Below, one piece after another: positions 1 through 6,427 of a DNA stretch of 6,427 nt. Numbering within the stretch: position 1 is the first letter of the stretch; each line of letters starts with the position of its first letter. The DNA comes from Alloprevotella sp. (GTDB taxonomy: Bacteria > Bacteroidota > Bacteroidia > Bacteroidales > Bacteroidaceae): the NCBI GenBank assembly GCA_015259235.1, contig JABZGM010000116.1, positions 1 through 6,427 on the forward strand. The letters are read 5' to 3'. Both the position numbers and the translations under genes were made by a program. The notes under the pieces were generated by a model, which saw nothing but the letters and a program-made list of their open reading frames with translations, was not told the origin of the DNA and ran no database searches.

Positions 1-145
1 GAAGAAGAATGTGCAAGGTTTTCTCAAGAAACTTCAAGAAGAATGGGAAGAACTGCCTATGCACTTTGTGACCAGCAGTGAAAAAGGAACGGGCCGCACC
101 GAGTTGTTGGACTATATAGATGAAATAAACAATGGTTTGGACTGA
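1..145 (+). CDS. engB: EngB/YihA/YsxC-type ribosome biogenesis GTPase, C-terminal end (partial at 5')
   Basis: Only the last 47 codons are present; the gene enters from the left edge, is read from base 2, and stops at TGA 143-145. The visible protein begins KKNVQGFLKKL, continues through EEWEELPMHFVTSSEKGTG, and ends in a helix LLDYIDEIN. This matches the C-terminal part of the TrmE-Era-EngA-EngB GTPase family member EngB: a helix, a beta strand (HFVTSS), the G5 guanine-base loop (TSSEKGTG) and a final helix. The P-loop, switch regions and NKxD motif lie outside the window, so nucleotide binding cannot be verified here. EngB is known as an essential GTPase that helps assemble the 50S ribosomal subunit in the cytoplasm. 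Its stop codon lies inside the downstream histidine kinase gene (14-base overlap), so the two are probably co-transcribed. Family assignment is fairly safe; a related small GTPase is the main alternative. Confidence 0.8.
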   Translation, partial: KKNVQGFLKKLQEEWEELPMHFVTSSEKGTGRTELLDYIDEINNGLD

Positions 146-1337
146 TAAAGTTCGAAATCTGAAGTTCATATTTATTGGAGTTGCGATAATTATTGTCGCA
201 ACTTCTCTGTTTGTCTCCCATCGCTTAGTCGAAGATTTGAAGAATGAAGAACGCACGCGTATGGAGGTTTGGGCTGCCGCTATGCGCTCGTTGACTGAAG
301 CGGAAGAAAACACGGATTTGAATCTTGTGCTTACCGTTATCAATGGCAACAATTCTATTCCTGTGATTGTTACTGATGAGGAAAACAAGATACTGTCGCA
401 TCGCAACTTAGGCATCCAATCAAGAAGTAGTCAGGATTCTTTGAAACAATTGCAAGGTTGTTTGACAGAAATGCGACAAACGGGGAAACATATGAAAATG
501 CCTTTGGAGATAACTTCGCAAGAAGACAATACAACGACACAAAGTTCGCCCGTGCAGTTGCACCACATCAACATCTATTATGAGGAGTCGTTGATTCTTC
601 ACCGACTAGCCTTGTTCCCCTATGTACAGTTGGCAGTGGTCAGTTTGTTTCTGCTGGTTGCACTTGTTGCGCTGTTGTCCACGAAGAAAGCAGAACAGAA
701 TCGTGTGTGGGTGGGTTTGACAAAAGAAACAGCACATCAGCTAGGAACTCCAATTTCTTCCTTAATGGCTTGGATTGAAGTGTTGAAGGAAACCTATCCC
801 AATGATGATTTACTAGAAGATATGCAGACGGATGTGCAGCGTTTAGAGCGCATCACAGAAAGATTTTCCAAAATAGGTAGTCAGCCTGCGCTTGTAAACA
901 CGTCCATCTGTCCGATTATTGCGCAAACAGTGAGTTATCTGCAAAGAAGAATCTCGAGTAGAATTACGATTACCTCGCACATCCATCAAGAGGTTGAACT
1001 CCCGCTTTCGGCTCCTCTCTTTGAATGGGTGCTAGAAGTGTTGTGCAAAAACTCTGCTGATGCGATGTCGGGCGCTGGGAGTATTGAGATTTCAGGTCAA
1101 ATAAAAGATGATAGATACATAATCGACGTCACAGACACCGGAAAAGGCATTGCGCGCAAGAATTTCTCTTCTGTGTTTAAAGCAGGCTATACGACAAAAC
1201 AACGTGGCTGGGGCTTAGGATTGTCACTCTCTAAACGGATTATTGAAAAATATCACCACGGTCGAATCTATGTTTTCCAATCAATTGTTGGAAAAGGTAC
1301 AACTTTTCGCATTGAATTGCCGTTAATCTGTTGCTGA
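132..1337 (+). CDS. Membrane sensor histidine kinase without adjacent response regulator
   Basis: This 401-residue protein is a probable inner-membrane sensor kinase. A short cytoplasmic N-terminus leads to a membrane segment (about 11-29), an extracytoplasmic region of about 130 residues (30-160) with no fold I recognise, and a second membrane segment (about 163-183). The dimerisation/phospho-acceptor helix follows, with H-box AHQLGTPISSL and phospho-acceptor His202. The ATPase domain shows an N-box (LCKNSADAM, Asn307), G1 box (DTGKGI, Asp335), F-box Phe349 and G2 box (GWGLGLSL, 359-366). Only about 19 residues separate the second membrane segment from His202, so there is no room for a HAMP domain. 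The residue after His202 is Gln rather than the usual Glu/Asp. The ATG lies inside the 3' end of engB, suggesting translational coupling, and its 3' end overlaps the convergent glycosyltransferase gene by 15 bases. No response regulator is in the window. The signal sensed and the partner are unknown. Confidence 0.93.
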   Translation: MVWTDKVRNLKFIFIGVAIIIVATSLFVSHRLVEDLKNEERTRMEVWAAAMRSLTEAEENTDLNLVLTVINGNNSIPVIVTDEENKILSHRNLGIQSRSSQDSLKQLQGCLTEMRQTGKHMKMPLEITSQEDNTTTQSSPVQLHHINIYYEESLILHRLALFPYVQLAVVSLFLLVALVALLSTKKAEQNRVWVGLTKETAHQLGTPISSLMAWIEVLKETYPNDDLLEDMQTDVQRLERITERFSKIGSQPALVNTSICPIIAQTVSYLQRRISSRITITSHIHQEVELPLSAPLFEWVLEVLCKNSADAMSGAGSIEISGQIKDDRYIIDVTDTGKGIARKNFSSVFKAGYTTKQRGWGLGLSLSKRIIEKYHHGRIYVFQSIVGKGTTFRIELPLICC

Positions 1338-2243
1338 AGAGATGGCGCGCTCACGGATGCTAGCGTAGTATCCGAGTTTGTAAAGGTTGAAAACGAATAG
1401 CGAGGGGCGATGTGAAAGAAGATTCTTTCGCATTGCTCCTTTGCTTATACGATAGAAGAATAAGAATAACGGTTTGAGTCGCCATTTCACTAGTTGGTTA
1501 TAACTCTGCGAAACGCGTGCTTTGTTGGTCATTGGCTCTCCCAGCATACTAAGCGTGCGCAATGCAGTCTCGCTATTGCATAGGAAAGACTTATTATCAT
1601 TGATGCCCGTGTGCAAAAGCGGATTGTCTATGTGAATCACTGGGATATTAAGTTCGGACAATCGTACGCCCATTAAAGCATCTTCGTATCCATATTCTGT
1701 GATGCGCTCATCGAATTGCACTTGGTTGAAGACAGGACGATGAAACATCACACAGAAAGTACTGAAAAACTCGTAAGGACGTTTTTGGCGAAAGGGGAGA
1801 GTACGCAGTTTCTCCGCTGCAAGTTCATATTTAAGGCGTAGTTCACAACCTTTGGTGGCTGACAGAGGGGTAGAAAGACCGCCTACAATGACAGTATTCT
1901 CTTGTCGTGCTGTCCAGTATTTCCATAAGAAATTATCACTTATGACCTCGGCATCTGCATCTAACAGCAAGACATAGTCAAAATGTGAATAGTCTATTAG
2001 CCAATTTCTCAGACGAGCTCGCCCTACGTTGGTTTCCATTCTTACGAATTCGCAATTAGGCAAAAACTCAATCACTTCATTTCTTGTCACTGTCGCTTCA
2101 TCTGTGCTAGCATCATCGCCAACAATGATTTCATAATCGAATGTGTTTTCATATTGCGCCTGCAATTCTTCGCACTGCTTTTGTAAATCAGTGACAAGAC
2201 ACAGACAATCTGTGTTGAAGGTGGGAATGAGGATGGAGAGCAT
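1323..2243 (-). CDS. Glycosyltransferase family 2 (GT-A fold), substrate unknown
   Basis: From ATG at 2243 this encodes 306 residues. It begins directly with the first GT-A strand, MLSILIPTFN, as family members usually do. Further landmarks are the nucleotide-sugar-binding VGDDAST (41-47), NVGRARLRN (72-80), the metal-binding DxD variant LLLDADAEV (Asp95, Asp97), the acceptor-side YGYEDALMG with Glu187-Asp188 (candidate catalytic base), and a later H211-T-G. These place it in GT2, which transfers a sugar from a nucleotide-sugar donor in surface polysaccharide or glycolipid synthesis. Donor and acceptor cannot be read from the sequence. The C-terminal third is basic with a hydrophobic patch (about 257-264) and may associate with the membrane, but I see no true transmembrane helix. 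The open frame extends to an ATG at 2315, but those 24 extra residues precede the conserved first strand, so 2243 is preferred. It stands alone downstream of the valS terminator. Confidence 0.9.
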   Translation of the reverse strand: MLSILIPTFNTDCLCLVTDLQKQCEELQAQYENTFDYEIIVGDDASTDEATVTRNEVIEFLPNCEFVRMETNVGRARLRNWLIDYSHFDYVLLLDADAEVISDNFLWKYWTARQENTVIVGGLSTPLSATKGCELRLKYELAAEKLRTLPFRQKRPYEFFSTFCVMFHRPVFNQVQFDERITEYGYEDALMGVRLSELNIPVIHIDNPLLHTGINDNKSFLCNSETALRTLSMLGEPMTNKARVSQSYNQLVKWRLKPLFLFFYRISKGAMRKNLLSHRPSLFVFNLYKLGYYASIRERAISSATD

Positions 2244-2271
2244 GGTAAGGTAGATAATAGTAGTCTGAGGA

Positions 2272-2279
2272 GAAAGATA
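2272..2279 (-). promoter_or_regulatory. Candidate -7 element for the glycosyltransferase gene
   Basis: The - strand reads TATCTTTC, one mismatch from the Bacteroidota -7 consensus TAnnTTTG, about 28 bases before the preferred ATG at 2243. A transcript starting just downstream would have a leader of about 20-25 bases and would exclude the alternative ATG at 2315. No convincing -33 element (TTTG) is seen at the expected distance. This is a weak call from pattern alone. Confidence 0.3.
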
Positions 2280-2319
2280 ACTTTGATTGGAAGTTTGAAA
2301 TAAAACGTCTAACATTCTT

Positions 2320-2402
2320 CAGAAAATCTCCGATGTTCTTTGGAAAATCTCCGAGTTTTTCTGAAAAATCTCCGAGAAAAATTTGAAAACGTCGGAGTTT
2401 TT
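2320..2402. repeat. Tandem repeat of period 21 bases (3 good copies plus 1 degenerate)
   Basis: The core aaaatctccga occurs at 2323-2333, 2344-2354 and 2365-2375, exactly 21 bases apart. A fourth, diverged copy (aaaacgtcggag, 2386-2397) keeps the same phase. The outer bases of each 21-base unit vary more than the core. The last part also forms an imperfect inverted repeat with the third copy (ctccga 2370-2375 against tcggag 2392-2397, flanked by A5 and T5). The period equals two helical turns, so any protein bound to the copies would sit on one face of the DNA. It also equals seven codons, but the frame giving a seven-residue repeat has no start codon. Function is unknown; a protein-binding array, a dispersed genomic repeat or a transcript structure are all possible. 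Confidence 0.8.
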
Positions 2403-2489
2403 AGGTGATATCCAGGAGGGTTTATGGAGAGCTTTCAAATTCTATTTCAAAGTTTTATTTGCTTGCAGTATCGAGCTACAGAAAAGAGA

Positions 2490-2533
2490 TAAAAAAGGTG
2501 CATATCCAGGTGAGAAATCTGGACACGCACCTT
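2490..2533 (-). terminator. Intrinsic terminator of valS
   Basis: Read on the - strand about 55 bases after the valS stop, AAGGTGC (2533-2527) pairs with GCACCTT (2501-2495). An inner stem TCCAG (2523-2519) pairs with CTGGA (2509-2505) around a 9-base loop. The two stems are separated by a symmetrical 3 x 3 internal loop. The hairpin runs directly into six T residues (complement of 2491-2496). Stem plus T-tract is the standard Rho-independent layout and ends valS transcription before the glycosyltransferase gene. Confidence 0.85.
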
Positions 2534-2588
2534 GACGTTTACATTACTAACTTAGAGATACTGAATACATATCCTTAAGCAACAATGC

Positions 2589-5276
2589 TTAGAGTTTAGT
2601 CTCCAACGCTGCAATTTTGGTGAGCGTATCAGCTTCTTTCTTGCGTTCAAGGGCAACAACAGCTTCAGGAGCGTTGTTTACAAAGCGTTCGTTAGAGAGC
2701 TTGCCTTGAATGCTCTTGAGGAACTTGCGCAAATGTTCAAGTTCTGCACGTGCAGCTTCCTTTTCAGCTTCAAGGTCTACCACATCGCCCATATAAAGAG
2801 CGTATTCAGTGGTGCCCACAAGGAAGGTGCTGTAACCCGCTCCTTCAACTTGTTGAGAGGTTTCTATCTTGTCGAGTCCCGCAAGTTTCATGATAAGTCC
2901 ATCGAAAGCCGAGAGTTCGTTGGCATTTGCCACAATGGTGAGTGAAAGTAGCTCACGAGGTGAAACATTCTTTTGAGCACGAGCTGCGCGAACGCCAGCA
3001 ATGATGCCCTTTACACGCTCGATGGCAATGATTAACGCTTCATCTGTTGAAACAGGTGCACTGATAGATTGAGGAGACACCATAATGCTTTCGCCATCCT
3101 TGCGCTCTGTGAGATGTTGCCACAATTCTTCTGTAATGAAAGGCATAAATGGATGCAACAAATGCAACAGATCGTCGAAGTTCTTCAGAGTAGCTTCATA
3201 AGTGACGGCGTCAATGGGCTGTTGGTAGCCAGGCTTGATCATTTCAAGATACCAAGAAGAGAATTCATCCCAGAAGAGGCGATATACCTCCATCAGAGCT
3301 TCAGAGATGCGATACTTAGAGAACAGGTCTGCAATCTCAGCAGCACTCTTGCGCAATTGAGCAGCGAACCATTCGGTGGCTTGTTTAGAGGTTTCTGGTT
3401 GCGTTAGCGTAGCGTCTACTTCCCAACCTTGCACCAAACGGAAGGCATTCCAAATCTTGTTGCAGAAGTTGCGACCTTGTTCGCACAATGATTCGTCGAA
3501 AAGAATGTCGTTGCCTGCAGGTGCTGAGAGCATCATACCCATACGCACACCGTCAGCACCGAATTTCTCTATGAGATCAAGTGGATCGGGAGAGTTGCCA
3601 AGCGATTTAGACATCTTACGGCCAAGTTTGTCGCGAACGATACCAGTAAAGTACACGTTCTTAAACGGCATCTTACCCGTATATTCGTAACCTGCCATAA
3701 TCATACGTGCCACCCAGAAGAAAATAATATCGGGACCTGTGACGAGGTCGCTAGTGGGGTAGTAGTAGTTGATTTCTTCGTTGTTGGGGTTGTTGATACC
3801 ATCGAAAAGTGAGATGGGCCACAACCATGAGGAGAACCAAGTGTCGAGTGCGTCGTCATCTTGGCGCAATTCTTCAGCTTTTACCTCACGTCCGTATTTA
3901 TCAGAAGCCACTTTCACAGCTTCTTCAAGGCTGTTGGCTACCACAAATTCTTCTACTTCTGCATTGGGTGCACTTAGATAATAAGCAGGAATGCGATGTC
4001 CCCACCACAATTGACGACTGATACACCAGTCTTGAATGTTAGAAAGCCAGTTATTGTAGGTGTTCTTATATTTAGCAGGGTAGAACTTGATGTCGTCGTC
4101 CATTACAGGAGGCAATGCAAGGTCTGCAAAGTGCTGCATATTCAGATACCACTGCATGCAAAGGCGAGGTTCTACAGCTGTATCTGCGTTGCGTTCGCTG
4201 TATCCAACCTTGTTGTCATAATCCTCCACCTTTTCAAGAAGACCAGCTGCGGCCAAATCTTCAGCAATTTGCTTGCGCACTGCCATACGATCTTGACCAA
4301 TATACATTCCAGCTGCTTCAGAGATAGTGCCGTCTGCATTGAAAATGTCGATGGTTTCGAGGTTGTGCTTCTTACCCAGGGCATAGTCATTGACATCGTG
4401 GGCAGGAGTCACTTTCAAACAGCCCGTACCGAATTCAATATCAACATATCTGTCTTCAATAACAGGGATAACTCTATCTACGAGTGGCACGCGAACTTGC
4501 TGACCTTTGAGCCAACCGTTCTTGGGGTCTTTAGGGTTGATGCACATAGCCGTATCACCCATAATTGTTTCAGGACGAGTAGTTGCGACAACTGCATATC
4601 GACCCTTTCCGTCTGAATGAAGCACTTCACCATCTACGCCAGTTGTGGTGCCGTTATCATTGACCACATAATACTTGAGGTAGTACAGCTTGCTCTTCTC
4701 TTCACGATAAATTACTTCTTCGTTAGAAAGTGCAGTTTGTGCTTTAGGATCCCAGTTCACCATGCGAAGGCCACGATAAATAAGGCCTTTATTATATAGG
4801 TCTACAAAGACTTTAATGACACTCTCTGAGCGAGTCTCGTCCATTGTGAAGCCTGTTCTGTCCCAATCGCAGGAAGCACCAATCTTGCGCAATTGCTTAA
4901 GAATGATACCGCCATGTTCTTCCGTCCAATCCCAAGCGTGCTTCAAGAACTCTTCACGGGTGAGATCCAATTTACGGATACCTTGTTGAGCGAGTTTATT
5001 TACAACTTTTGCTTCGGTTGCAATGGAAGCATGGTCTGTTCCTGGCACCCAGCACGCATTCTTTCCTTCCATTCTTGCGCGGCGCACCAAGATGTCTTGA
5101 ATCGTGTTGTTGAGGATGTGCCCCATGTGTAGCACTCCCGTCACGTTGGGAGGGGGAATTACAACGGTGTAAGGCTCACGACCATCGGGTTTTGAGCTAA
5201 AGAGTTTATGGTTTGTCCAGTATTCGTACCATTTTCCCTCCACTGCTTCGGGAGAGTATTTTGTGGCAAGTTCCAT
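2589..5276 (-). CDS. valS: Valyl-tRNA synthetase
   Basis: This 895-residue cytoplasmic class I enzyme charges tRNA-Val with valine using ATP. The N-terminus MELATKYSPEAVEGKWYEYW is the conserved ValRS opening and fixes the ATG at 5276. In order: PPPNVTGVLHMGH (HIGH signature HMGH, 50-53); WVPGTDHASIATE (about 77-88); the CP1 editing domain with TTRPET (232-237) and GTGCLKVTPAHD (283-294), which hydrolyses mischarged Thr-tRNA; DWCISRQLWWGHRIPA (416-431); DTWFSSWLWP (478-487); and KMSKS at 554-558. An anticodon-binding helical domain follows (about 635-790), then a charged C-terminal coiled coil (about 832-895) typical of ValRS. Length is normal for the family and no key motif is missing. The gene has its own candidate promoter and an intrinsic terminator, so it is probably monocistronic. 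No T-box or other riboswitch is evident in the short leader. The long open frames antisense to it are shadows. Confidence 0.98.
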   Translation of the reverse strand: MELATKYSPEAVEGKWYEYWTNHKLFSSKPDGREPYTVVIPPPNVTGVLHMGHILNNTIQDILVRRARMEGKNACWVPGTDHASIATEAKVVNKLAQQGIRKLDLTREEFLKHAWDWTEEHGGIILKQLRKIGASCDWDRTGFTMDETRSESVIKVFVDLYNKGLIYRGLRMVNWDPKAQTALSNEEVIYREEKSKLYYLKYYVVNDNGTTTGVDGEVLHSDGKGRYAVVATTRPETIMGDTAMCINPKDPKNGWLKGQQVRVPLVDRVIPVIEDRYVDIEFGTGCLKVTPAHDVNDYALGKKHNLETIDIFNADGTISEAAGMYIGQDRMAVRKQIAEDLAAAGLLEKVEDYDNKVGYSERNADTAVEPRLCMQWYLNMQHFADLALPPVMDDDIKFYPAKYKNTYNNWLSNIQDWCISRQLWWGHRIPAYYLSAPNAEVEEFVVANSLEEAVKVASDKYGREVKAEELRQDDDALDTWFSSWLWPISLFDGINNPNNEEINYYYPTSDLVTGPDIIFFWVARMIMAGYEYTGKMPFKNVYFTGIVRDKLGRKMSKSLGNSPDPLDLIEKFGADGVRMGMMLSAPAGNDILFDESLCEQGRNFCNKIWNAFRLVQGWEVDATLTQPETSKQATEWFAAQLRKSAAEIADLFSKYRISEALMEVYRLFWDEFSSWYLEMIKPGYQQPIDAVTYEATLKNFDDLLHLLHPFMPFITEELWQHLTERKDGESIMVSPQSISAPVSTDEALIIAIERVKGIIAGVRAARAQKNVSPRELLSLTIVANANELSAFDGLIMKLAGLDKIETSQQVEGAGYSTFLVGTTEYALYMGDVVDLEAEKEAARAELEHLRKFLKSIQGKLSNERFVNNAPEAVVALERKKEADTLTKIAALETKL

Positions 5277-5317
5277 ATATATAGGTGTAATTTCGTTTGC
5301 GGTTGCAATTATCTGTG

Positions 5318-5325
5318 CAAAGATA
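5318..5325 (-). promoter_or_regulatory. Candidate -7 promoter element for valS
   Basis: The - strand reads TATCTTTG, an exact match to the Bacteroidota -7 consensus TAnnTTTG, 41 bases before the valS ATG at 5276. Transcription would start near 5312, giving a leader of roughly 35 bases. The -33 region lacks a clear TTTG, which is common in this phylum. The position supports valS being transcribed separately from the upstream oxidoreductase gene. Confidence 0.6.
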
Positions 5326-5399
5326 GCACTTTTTCGGTGATTTTCTAGTGGCTACTGGTGGGAAACTGTGGATTCCAATGTTGGAACAATGTTTTTTTA

Positions 5400-6389
5400 T
5401 TAGAATTTTCCCAATATGCGGTCAATAGCCCAGTTTGTTGGAGTGGCACTCACCGAGTCGCAGGTGCAAATATCTGACCCATCTAAGTGCGCCATTATAT
5501 TTTTCAAGAGAGGCACTTGTACGTGTTCTGGATTGTTGACAACAATGTGTTGTTCACCTTCTTCGTTTTGCAGATGAATAGGCAGATAGGTAAAAACAGA
5601 AAACGATAGTTGTCCCTTATCACCAATGAGTAAGATACGGTCTTCTTTGGCACTCTCATGAGCTACAAAACACCATGTTCCAGAGGCCGGAATACCATTA
5701 GCAAAGCGAAAAGCTGCACTTACAGAGTCTTCCGTGGAATAAAGTTGACGTAGATTGGCTTTGTAGCCTTGCACTTCGACGATGGGACCAAAAAGTTGCT
5801 GGAGAAAATCTAGCTGGTGTGGGGCTAAATCATAAAAATAACCACCACCAGCGATGTCAGGTTGAAGACGCCAAGGAAGATTCTTAGAGTTGTAGTCCAA
5901 ATCTCTTGGAGGAACTGAAAATCTAATCTGAGCCGAAAGAACTTTTCCAATAGATCCTTCTTCAATTAAGGCTTTTACCCTTTGAAAGTAAGGTAAATAA
6001 CGGCGATAATATGCCACGAAACAAGGGGTATGTTGACTAGCCGCTACTCGATTGATGCGTAAACAGTCTGCATAATGAGTTGCTAATGGTTTCTCAACAT
6101 AAACTGCCTTTTGGGCATTCAAAGCCATAATGGCGAATGTCGCGTGTGTGGATGGCGGAGTCGCAATATAAATGGCGTCCACATTGGGATCTGTCACAAG
6201 GTTTTGTGCGTCTGTATACCAATGCGGAATGTTGTGACGAGCAGCAAAAGCGGAAGCACGTTCTGCTCGGCGACTCATGACAGCTACCACCTTTGCGTTA
6301 GGCAATTCGGAAAAGGCTGGGAGCATCTTCTTCTCTGTGGATTCACCGCAGCCAATAAAGCCCCATCTAATCGTTTTTTGACGTTCCAT
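5400..6389 (-). CDS. Gfo/Idh/MocA-family NAD(P)-dependent oxidoreductase
   Basis: From ATG at 6389 this encodes 329 residues, the usual length for the family. An N-terminal Rossmann domain opens with IRWGFIGCGESTEKK; the glycine-rich dinucleotide loop is G10-F-I-G13-C-G15. VDAIYIATPPSTHA (70-83) and the hallmark YVEKPLA (Glu99-Lys100-Pro101) follow. The C-terminal alpha/beta domain carries GGGYFYDLAPHQLD (181-194), in which His191 and Asp194 occupy the positions that, with Lys100, serve catalysis and substrate binding in the family. Members oxidise or reduce sugars, inositols and related polyols with NAD(P). The substrate here cannot be read. There is no Tat or Sec signal, so it should be cytoplasmic. 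The frame stays open to a TTG at 6407, but the ATG sits just before the conserved Rossmann strand and just after a -7 promoter motif, so it is preferred. A 123-base gap separates it from valS, and I see no clear terminator after it. Confidence 0.92.
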   Translation of the reverse strand: MERQKTIRWGFIGCGESTEKKMLPAFSELPNAKVVAVMSRRAERASAFAARHNIPHWYTDAQNLVTDPNVDAIYIATPPSTHATFAIMALNAQKAVYVEKPLATHYADCLRINRVAASQHTPCFVAYYRRYLPYFQRVKALIEEGSIGKVLSAQIRFSVPPRDLDYNSKNLPWRLQPDIAGGGYFYDLAPHQLDFLQQLFGPIVEVQGYKANLRQLYSTEDSVSAAFRFANGIPASGTWCFVAHESAKEDRILLIGDKGQLSFSVFTYLPIHLQNEEGEQHIVVNNPEHVQVPLLKNIMAHLDGSDICTCDSVSATPTNWAIDRILGKF

Positions 6390-6394
6390 AAGGG

Positions 6395-6402
6395 CAAAGT
6401 TA
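6395..6402 (-). promoter_or_regulatory. Candidate -7 promoter element for the oxidoreductase gene
   Basis: The - strand reads TAACTTTG, an exact match to the Bacteroidota -7 consensus TAnnTTTG. It ends only five bases before the ATG at 6389, so a transcript from it would begin at or within a few bases of the start codon. No -33 TTTG is clear at the usual spacing, and the window ends shortly upstream. The motif lies inside the TTG-extended version of the gene, which argues for the ATG start. Confidence 0.5.
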
Positions 6403-6427
6403 CGCAAAAATGTTGTACCTTCGCCTT

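Larger units (their letters stand above)
2244..2588. other. 345-base intergenic region between valS and the glycosyltransferase gene
   Basis: No protein or RNA gene is supported here. Reading down the - strand from valS, the region holds the valS intrinsic terminator (2490-2533), about 90 AT-rich bases without a recognised signal (about 2403-2489), the 21-base tandem repeat array (2320-2402), and a 70-base promoter-proximal stretch before the glycosyltransferase start. A 9-base sequence, atatccagg, occurs both at 2408-2416 and within the terminator at 2502-2510. That may be chance. Confidence 0.7.

Noticed and set aside
420..602. 60-codon - strand open frame inside the histidine kinase gene.
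   Set aside because: It is fully contained in a confident gene on the opposite strand, with no family resemblance or start signal.
2244..2405. A - strand frame through the 21-base repeat encoding a seven-residue repeat (KLGDFPK, NIGDFLK and similar).
   Set aside because: It has a TAA at its upstream edge and no ATG before running into the glycosyltransferase start region. The heptad pattern follows automatically from a 21-base period.
3996..4616. 206-codon + strand open frame, with several shorter + strand frames, opposite valS.
   Set aside because: They lie wholly inside the well-conserved valS gene on the other strand, show no recognisable domain, and are best explained as antisense shadows.
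5371..5400. Inverted repeat ttccaa-tg-ttggaa (5373-5386) near a T-run (5392-5398), considered as a terminator for the oxidoreductase.
   Set aside because: The T-run is on the wrong side for - strand transcription, and the 2-base spacer is too short for a stable RNA hairpin without opening the stem. No + strand gene ends here.
6390..6407. TTG start at 6407 for the oxidoreductase (335 residues).
   Set aside because: The extra six codons overlap an exact -7 promoter motif, and the ATG at 6389 sits at the normal distance before the Rossmann strand.
6416..6423. TACCTTCG on the + strand, a one-mismatch -7 element that could drive a divergent gene beyond the window.
   Set aside because: It lies at the extreme edge with no visible gene downstream and no clear -33 element, so it cannot be supported here.

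Overview
The window looks like a chromosomal housekeeping region from a Bacteroidota genome, probably Bacteroidales and Prevotella/Bacteroides-like. This rests on three things: the style of the EngB and valyl-tRNA synthetase proteins, the absence of Shine-Dalgarno sequences before the starts, and matches to the Bacteroidota -7 promoter element TAnnTTTG upstream of two genes. Genus is an inference. No mobile element, CRISPR array, tRNA or rRNA was seen.

Layout. On the + strand are the 3' end of an engB-type GTPase gene (to 145) and, overlapping it by 14 bases, a complete membrane sensor histidine kinase gene (132-1337). The remaining genes are on the - strand. A family 2 glycosyltransferase (2243-1323) meets the kinase tail to tail with a 15-base overlap. 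A 345-base gap (2244-2588) follows, then valS (5276-2589), a 123-base gap, and a Gfo/Idh/MocA-type NAD(P)-dependent oxidoreductase (6389-5400). The two largest gaps hold the regulatory signals. The valS terminator is a two-tier hairpin plus T-tract at 2490-2533. A 21-base-period tandem repeat lies at 2320-2402. Candidate -7 promoter elements precede valS, the oxidoreductase and, more weakly, the glycosyltransferase.

Function. engB (50S subunit assembly) and valS (valine tRNA charging) are core translation genes. The histidine kinase has no response regulator beside it in the window. The glycosyltransferase and oxidoreductase are clear family members with unknown substrates, and the - strand genes look like separate transcription units rather than one pathway.

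I found no convincing new multi-gene system. The items most worth a second look are the 21-base repeat array upstream of the glycosyltransferase, the unusual histidine kinase (Gln after the phospho-acceptor His, no HAMP domain, coupled to engB), and a possibly leaderless oxidoreductase mRNA.
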